The notes under the pieces are model-generated. The model was given only the letters and a program-made list of their open reading frames with translations. It had not been told where the DNA came from and did no database searches. A program made the position numbers and the translations under genes. A DNA stretch of 64,000 nucleotides from Pyxidicoccus trucidator (GTDB lineage Bacteria; Myxococcota; Myxococcia; Myxococcales; Myxococcaceae). The stretch lies in contig NZ_JAAIXZ010000016.1 in NCBI RefSeq assembly GCF_010894435.1, positions 186,001 to 250,000 on the forward strand, written 5' to 3'. This document shows, in pieces, positions 59,170 through 64,000 of the stretch (positions are counted from its first letter, which is position 1; each line of letters opens with the position of its first letter).

Positions 59170-60794
59170 TGAAGACCCGTGCTCTCGTTTCGCTCGCCGC
59201 CCTGCTGGGACTCGCCGGCTGCGCCACCACCCAGACGCCGCCCGTGGACTCCGACGCGCCGCCCCCGGCCGTGCCGTCCTCCGCCGCGCTGGAGCAGCAG
59301 CCGCCCGCACCGCCGCAGCCACCCGCGCGCCCGGAGGCCGTGCCCGCCACGCCCCTGCGCCAGCCCAAGCCCATGGAGCTGGTCGTCCAGGCCCGCCCGG
59401 ACACACCCATCGTCGCCTTCCGGCTCGTCTTCCACGCCGGCTCGGTGGATGACCCGAAGGGCAAGGAGGGCCTCACCGACCTCACCGCCACGCTGATGTC
59501 CCAGGGCGGCACGCAGAAGCTCACCTCCGCCCAGCTGCTGGAAGCCCTCTACCCCATGGCCGCGCAGCTGGGGGCGTACACGGACAAGGAGTTCACGACC
59601 TTCTCCGGCCGCGTCCACAAGGACTTCCTCCCGCGCTTCCTGGAGCTCCTCACCGACGTCGTCCTCAACCCGCGCCTGGACGCCGCCGAGCTGGAGCGCC
59701 TGCGCGCCAACGCCATCAGCGACGTGGAGAACGGCCTGCGCAGCGCCAACGACGAGGCGCTGGGCAAGGTGGCGCTGGACGCGCTACTCTACCAGGGCCA
59801 CCCCTACGCGCACTACGTCGGCGGCACCGTGCAGGGGCTGAAGGCCATTACCCTGGACGACGTGAAGGCCCATGCCCGCCGAGTCTTCACGCAGGACCGG
59901 CTCGTCATCGGCCTGGCCGGCCCGGTGGACGACGCGCTGAAGCAGGCCCTCACCTCGCGCCTGTCCGCGCTGCCTGCCCAGGGCGCCCCTCGCGTGGAGT
60001 TGCCGCCGGTGCCCACCACCGCCGGCCGCGCCGTCATCATCCAGAAGTCCACCCTCTCCACCGCCGTCAGCATGGGCTACGTCACGCCGGTGCGCCGCGG
60101 GCACCCGGACTTCTTCCCGCTGGCGCTGGCCTTCTCGCACCTGGGCGAGCACCGCCAGTTCCTGGGCGTGCTCTTCAACGAGCTGCGGGAGAAGCGCGGC
60201 CTCAACTACGGCAACTACGCCTACGCCGAGAACTTCATCGAGGACCCGGGCTCCACGTACAACCGCACCAACATCGCCCGCACCCAGCAGCTCCACACCG
60301 TGTGGATCCGCCCCGTGGTGCCGGCCAACGGTGTGTTCGCCACGCGCGGCGCGGTCTACTTCCTGGACCAGCTGGTGAAGGAGGGCATCCCCCAGGAACG
60401 CTTCGAGCTGATGCGCGGCTACCTCCAGGGATACTCGCGCCTGTGGGAGCAGACGGACCAGCGGCGCCTGGGCTACGCCATCGACTCGCTCTTCTACGGG
60501 ACGCCGAACTTCCTGGAGCAGTACCGCGAGGCGCTCAAGACGATGACGCCCCAGTCCGTCCACGAGGCGCTGCGCCGCCACGTCCACCCGGAGGCCCTCA
60601 ACTTCGCCTTCGTCACCCAGGACGCGGAAGGGCTCGCCCAGGCGCTGCGCTCCGGCCAGCCCTCGCCCATCACCTACGCCTCACCCAAGGAGGACGCGCT
60701 GCTGAAGCAGGATGAGAGCATCTCCACCTTCAAGCTCCCCGTGCGCCCCGACGCCATCCAGGTCGTCCCCGTGCAGACGGTGATGGAGAAATAA
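59169..60794 (+). CDS. M16 peptidase-like lipoprotein, inactive subunit
   Basis: This encodes 541 residues. Its ATG at 59169 overlaps the previous stop by one base; the GTG three bases earlier is inside the earlier gene. A lipoprotein signal ends LAGCATT. The M16 fold is clear (FRLVFHAGSVDDPKGKEGLT, LMSQGGTQKLTSAQL, LFNELREKRGLNYG, NFIEDPGS), but TDLTATLM stands where HxxEH should be, so the zinc site is gone. In M16B pairs such a subunit shapes the cavity for the active partner. Lipidation would anchor the complex at the membrane. Confidence 0.9.
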   Translation: MKTRALVSLAALLGLAGCATTQTPPVDSDAPPPAVPSSAALEQQPPAPPQPPARPEAVPATPLRQPKPMELVVQARPDTPIVAFRLVFHAGSVDDPKGKEGLTDLTATLMSQGGTQKLTSAQLLEALYPMAAQLGAYTDKEFTTFSGRVHKDFLPRFLELLTDVVLNPRLDAAELERLRANAISDVENGLRSANDEALGKVALDALLYQGHPYAHYVGGTVQGLKAITLDDVKAHARRVFTQDRLVIGLAGPVDDALKQALTSRLSALPAQGAPRVELPPVPTTAGRAVIIQKSTLSTAVSMGYVTPVRRGHPDFFPLALAFSHLGEHRQFLGVLFNELREKRGLNYGNYAYAENFIEDPGSTYNRTNIARTQQLHTVWIRPVVPANGVFATRGAVYFLDQLVKEGIPQERFELMRGYLQGYSRLWEQTDQRRLGYAIDSLFYGTPNFLEQYREALKTMTPQSVHEALRRHVHPEALNFAFVTQDAEGLAQALRSGQPSPITYASPKEDALLKQDESISTFKLPVRPDAIQVVPVQTVMEK

Positions 60795-60809
60795 CACCAG
60801 ACTGTATCA

Positions 60810-60848
60810 ATACCGGAGGGTGGGTCATTTCCTTTCACCCTCCGGTAT
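60810..60848 (+). terminator. 13-bp inverted repeat after the M16 pair
   Basis: Perfect arms ATACCGGAGGGTG and CACCCTCCGGTAT, 13 nt apart, lie 15 bp after the M16 stop and 21 bp before the OmpA-like start. No T-run follows. It may be a terminator, or an operator or leader hairpin for the next gene. Confidence 0.55.
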
Positions 60849-60869
60849 CGGGTGCTAAGAGCCAGAGCC

Positions 60870-62693
60870 ATGCGAGGCATCATGCGCGGTTCAGCCCCCC
60901 GACTCGCGGCCCTGGGTTTGTTGCTGGCAACGGTAGCGGCCCGCGCGGAACACGACCCATTCTCCCGTGGCTTCGACGCCGTCCCGTTGAAGCCCACCGC
61001 GGCGCAGCACAGCGGCATCGCGCTGGAAGGCGCAGCCTCTGGAGAGCCCGTCGGCAGCTTCCGGGGCGCGCTCCTCTTCGACTTCAACTGGCGCATCCTC
61101 TCGCTGAAGCTGGGCGACGAGAAGGTGGGGGACCTGCTGCCCTACCGGCTCGACGCGCACCTGCTCTTCGCGTACCAGGTGCACGAGCGGCTGGAGCTGG
61201 CGGTGGACCTGCCCGTCACGCTGCTGCAGGGCGACAACTTCAACCTGCTGAGCGACGCGCTGGACGCCCCGGACTTCCCCGGCGCGGCGGGCGTCAGCAG
61301 CACCACGCTGGGTGACATCCGCCTGCTGCCGCGCGTCCACCTGCTGGACCGCGAGAAGTTCCCCGTGGGCGTGTCCCTCGTCGCCGAGGTGCGGCTGCCC
61401 ACTGGCAGCGCGTCCAGCTTCACAGGCGAGCGCGGCGTGCTCTGGGCCCCGCGCGTGGCGGTGGAGCAGCGCTTCACCTTCCTGCCCATTCCATTGCGCG
61501 TGCTGGGCAACGTGGGCGTCCGCCTGCGGCCGCATGCGCAGTACCTCAACCTGCTCGTGGACGACGAGCTGACGCTGGGCGCCGGCGCTATCGCGGAGCT
61601 GCCCAACCTGGGCCGCTTCACGGACGTGGAGGGCCTGGCGGAGATGCACCTGGCCACGCCGCTGGTGCGGCCCTTCAACTTCGACCAGGCGGACTCACTC
61701 AAGTCGCCGTGGGAGGTGCTGGTGGGCGCCCGCGCGAAGGTGTGGGGCAACTGGGGCCTGGAGCTGAACGTGGGCCGCGGCATCAACCTGTCCAGCGGCT
61801 ACGGGCGCGAGGCGCTGCGGGTGATGTTCGCGCTGCGCTACGACGAGACGTTCCTCGACTCGGACGGCGACGGCGTGCCCGACATCCGGGACCGCTGCCC
61901 CACGGAGGCCGAGGACAAGGACGGCTTCCAGGACAACGACGGCTGCATGGACCCGGACAACGACGGGGACGGCATCGTCGACGGCGAAGACGGCTGCGTC
62001 ATGGAGAAGGGCACCAAGGAGCGCAAGGGCTGCCCGGAGCGCGACACCGACGGCGACGGCATCATGGACGAGTTCGACAAGTGCCCGGACAAGCCCGGCC
62101 CGAAGGACTACGACGGCTGCCCGGACACCGACGGCGACGAGGTCCCCGACATCGAGGACGACTGCCCCGAGCAGTTCGGACCGCCGGAGAACAACGGCTG
62201 CCCGTTCGACTCGCCGCCCTACGTCTTCGTGGAGTCGGACCGCATCCGCATCAAGGGCAACGTGCTCTTCGAGACGGGCTCCGCCGTCATCCAGAAGCGC
62301 TCCTATCCGCTGCTGGACGAGGTCGCCACGGTGCTGCGGAAGAACCCCACGCTGGGGCCGGTGCGCATCGAAGGCCACACCGACAACCGCGGCTCGCGGG
62401 CCCTCAACATGGGCCTGTCCGACAAGCGCGCTCGCTCCGTGCTGGAGTACCTCGTGAGCAAGAGCATCGACCGCAAGCGCCTCAGCTCCGAGGGCTTCGG
62501 CTTCGACCGGCCCATCTCCACGAATGACACCGCGCTGGGACGCGCGAAGAACCGCCGCGTCGACTTCCGCCTCATCCGCTCCGAGGTGGAGACCGCGCCG
62601 AAGGAGACCGTCGTCCCCGCCGGGCAGCAGCCGCCCCCGGGGAAGGCCCCCGCCGGGGCGGCTCCGACTCCGGAGAAGAGCAACAAGCCGTAG
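60870..62693 (+). CDS. OmpA-like protein with barrel and Ca-binding-type repeats
   Basis: This encodes 607 residues. A signal peptide (GLLLATVAARAEH) precedes a barrel of about 290 residues with strands such as LLFDFNWRILSLKLGDEK and WGLELNVGRGINLSSGYGRE. Then come thrombospondin-3-like acidic repeats (DSDGDGVPDIRDRC, DNDGDGIVDGEDGC, DTDGDGIMDEFDKC, DTDGDEVPDIEDDC) that bind Ca in relatives. The C-terminal OmpA domain has the peptidoglycan-binding Asp in RIEGHTDNRG and Arg in AKNRRVDFRL. It links the outer membrane to the wall. Starts at 60852 (GTG), 60870 and 60882 are all possible. Confidence 0.85.
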   Translation: MRGIMRGSAPRLAALGLLLATVAARAEHDPFSRGFDAVPLKPTAAQHSGIALEGAASGEPVGSFRGALLFDFNWRILSLKLGDEKVGDLLPYRLDAHLLFAYQVHERLELAVDLPVTLLQGDNFNLLSDALDAPDFPGAAGVSSTTLGDIRLLPRVHLLDREKFPVGVSLVAEVRLPTGSASSFTGERGVLWAPRVAVEQRFTFLPIPLRVLGNVGVRLRPHAQYLNLLVDDELTLGAGAIAELPNLGRFTDVEGLAEMHLATPLVRPFNFDQADSLKSPWEVLVGARAKVWGNWGLELNVGRGINLSSGYGREALRVMFALRYDETFLDSDGDGVPDIRDRCPTEAEDKDGFQDNDGCMDPDNDGDGIVDGEDGCVMEKGTKERKGCPERDTDGDGIMDEFDKCPDKPGPKDYDGCPDTDGDEVPDIEDDCPEQFGPPENNGCPFDSPPYVFVESDRIRIKGNVLFETGSAVIQKRSYPLLDEVATVLRKNPTLGPVRIEGHTDNRGSRALNMGLSDKRARSVLEYLVSKSIDRKRLSSEGFGFDRPISTNDTALGRAKNRRVDFRLIRSEVETAPKETVVPAGQQPPPGKAPAGAAPTPEKSNKP

Positions 62694-62726
62694 CGATGGG
62701 GTACGGGGCGGCCTCGCGCCCCGCGG

Positions 62727-63302
62727 CTACTGCTGCTTCAGCGCCCGCTCAATCCGGCGGCGCAGGGCGTCCTCGGACAGGGCGCCGCGCTGCGCGTCCA
62801 TCACCTTGCCGTCGCGGTCCAGGAAGTAGAGCGTGGGCAGCGCCGTCACCTGGAAGGCCCGGGCCACGTCGTCGCTCGCGTACACCACGTAGGGCTGGAG
62901 GTCCGGCAGGTGGCGCTTCACGAAGGCGTCCACCAGTCGGGACGCGCGGGGGCCGTCATCACGGCTGGCCGCCACGAAGACCAGCCCCTGGGGCTCGTAC
63001 TCCTTGGCCAGCTTCACCAGCGCCGGCATCTCCTCGCGGCACGGCGGGCACCACGTGGCCCAGAAGTCCAGCATCACCACCTGGCCCTTGAGCTCCTCCA
63101 GCTTGAGCGTCCCGCCCCCGTGGCGCTGCAGCTCCATGGACGGCGCGGTCGTCCCGTCCGGCACCAGCCGCGCGCGCTGCGCCTCCATCACCCCGAGGTA
63201 CACCACGCCCGCCAGCCCCAGGGCCGCCAGCAGCCCCAGCAGGACCTTCATCGTCCGGGCCTTCGGGGGCGGAGGGGGCGCGCCAATCGGTTCCTGCGTC
63301 AC
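62727..63302 (-). CDS. TlpA-like thioredoxin-fold protein
   Basis: This encodes 191 residues from GTG 63302, after GAGGAGTGGACTCGA. Its start overlaps the previous stop (GTGA). A membrane anchor (KVLLGLLAALGLAGVVYLGV) is followed by a thioredoxin domain with ATWCPPCREEMP (the CxxC pair present) and ALPTLYFLDRDGK with the cis-Pro. It should be a membrane-tethered thiol-disulfide reductase or cytochrome-c-maturation-like protein facing the periplasm. A start at 63350 would add 16 residues inside the CFI-box gene. Confidence 0.85.
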   Translation of the reverse strand: MTQEPIGAPPPPPKARTMKVLLGLLAALGLAGVVYLGVMEAQRARLVPDGTTAPSMELQRHGGGTLKLEELKGQVVMLDFWATWCPPCREEMPALVKLAKEYEPQGLVFVAASRDDGPRASRLVDAFVKRHLPDLQPYVVYASDDVARAFQVTALPTLYFLDRDGKVMDAQRGALSEDALRRRIERALKQQ

Positions 63303-63976
63303 TCGAGTCCACTCCTCGTCAGGCGGCCATGCACCCGCCGCAGCACCCACCGCACCCCGCTCCGGGCCACCGGGCGCCGAGACACCCAGCCCGCCACTCC
63401 GGGGCCCCAGCGGTAGTAGCCCCGGATGAATCCCCGGCCGAGCGCGCTCTTCCGCAGCACGTCGTCACGGTACGCACGGAAGGCGACCAGCTCCGGCGCG
63501 CCCTCGCCAAAGGCCACCGTCGCCACGAAGCACGAGGACGCCGGGCTCACCCACATGAGCCGCTGGTTGGTGAGGTTCACCACCGCCTTCAGCTCTCGCG
63601 CCTCCGTGTAGAGGAAGGCCAGCAAGTCACGCCGGGCGGCGGGGAACTCCTGGCCGCTCGCCTCCTCGAACTCGATGCGCGTGGTGCCCGCGGGGCCCAC
63701 CTCGTCCACCGTGAAGAAGTAGCGCTTGGAGCTGCGGCGGACCTCCACCTCCAGCGCGCGCAGCTCGCCGAAGTAGCCCAGGAAGGGCGTCTGGCACACC
63801 GGGCAGACGAAGCGGTTGTAGGGGTGGCTCGTGAGGAAGGTGAAGTCGTTCACCCGCTTGCAGCCGGTGTTGGGGCACACCAGCTTCACCGTCGCGTTGG
63901 GCGCGGGCCGCGGGTCATAGCGCGAGCCCCGCGTCTGCTTGTCGAACACCGGCGGCGGACGCGAGGGCGCCGTCAC
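63299..63976 (-). CDS. CFI-box protein with zinc-ribbon-like motif, possibly 5'-partial
   Basis: The frame gives 225 residues from GTG 63976, but it stays open to the window edge and the GTG has no ribosome site, so the true start may lie outside. Near the N-terminus CPNTGC and CPVC form a zinc-ribbon-like site. The C-terminal part, SSCFVATVAFGEGAPELVAF then RAYRDDVLRKSALGRG, is the CFI-box region found at the end of various bacterial proteins; its role is unknown. The stop overlaps the GTG of the TlpA-like gene, so the two are translationally coupled. Confidence 0.65.
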   Translation of the reverse strand: MTAPSRPPPVFDKQTRGSRYDPRPAPNATVKLVCPNTGCKRVNDFTFLTSHPYNRFVCPVCQTPFLGYFGELRALEVEVRRSSKRYFFTVDEVGPAGTTRIEFEEASGQEFPAARRDLLAFLYTEARELKAVVNLTNQRLMWVSPASSCFVATVAFGEGAPELVAFRAYRDDVLRKSALGRGFIRGYYRWGPGVAGWVSRRPVARSGVRWVLRRVHGRLTRSGLE

Positions 63977-64000
63977 CAGGTGCCGCGTGGGGTGCGCCGC

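Overview
The window is chromosomal DNA of a high-GC predatory delta-proteobacterium, most likely a member of the Myxococcaceae (Myxococcus, Corallococcus or Pyxidicoccus type). This rests on the GC-rich third codon positions, a MYXO-CTERM tail, a kinase/cyclase-like/AAA/TPR fusion, an M57-type metalloprotease, a CFI-box protein, and many lipoproteins and secreted lytic enzymes. I see no transposase, integrase, CRISPR array, rRNA or ordinary tRNA. The one stable RNA is tmRNA (ssrA, 57225-57587, minus).

Layout. 1-9.5 kb: a ROK-type sugar kinase cut by the window edge, envelope lipoproteins, a beta-barrel, a two-domain VOC lipoprotein, an aldehyde dehydrogenase, an atypical pyruvate kinase and an M91/NleD-like zinc protease with an effector-like N-terminus. 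9.5-16.7 kb: a short UvrA-like (DrrC-type) ABC protein divergent from its probable TetR regulator, then a lipoprotein joining M23 endopeptidase, GH25-like muramidase and 13 short repeats, a Cys-rich secreted protein and a discoidin-like fragment. 16.7-32 kb: an SDR/TetR pair, a CocE-type hydrolase, a lipoprotein/phosphoesterase pair, an aldonolactone oxidase, a 1372-residue kinase fusion, a second phosphoesterase, and a protein joining a degenerate nuclease-like domain to a bactofilin-like domain.

32-57 kb: lipoproteins, a divergent SDR/TetR pair, a PQQ sugar dehydrogenase, a cluster of three decayed genes (GNAT, VOC, GST), a DUF4397 protein, a LytS/LytTR two-component pair, a complete iron-siderophore ABC operon under a Fur-like box, a PI-PLC with a crystallin-like tail, a PPP-type phosphatase, an M57-like protease, a GlsB-type membrane protein and two tail-to-tail repeat proteins. 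57-64 kb: ssrA, an M16 peptidase pair (one active, one lacking the metal site), an OmpA-like protein with Ca-binding-type repeats, and a TlpA thioredoxin overlapping a CFI-box gene.

Most genes act at the envelope or outside the cell (cell-wall, lipid and protein hydrolysis, iron capture), which suits a predator. The most unusual signals are a displaced copy of the ssrA 3' end at 32.75 kb in the same orientation as the intact gene 24.4 kb away, a pair of mutually exclusive hairpins at 8304-8345, the kinase fusion with a degenerate cyclase domain, the bifunctional wall hydrolase, and a small gene graveyard at 37.4-38.2 kb.
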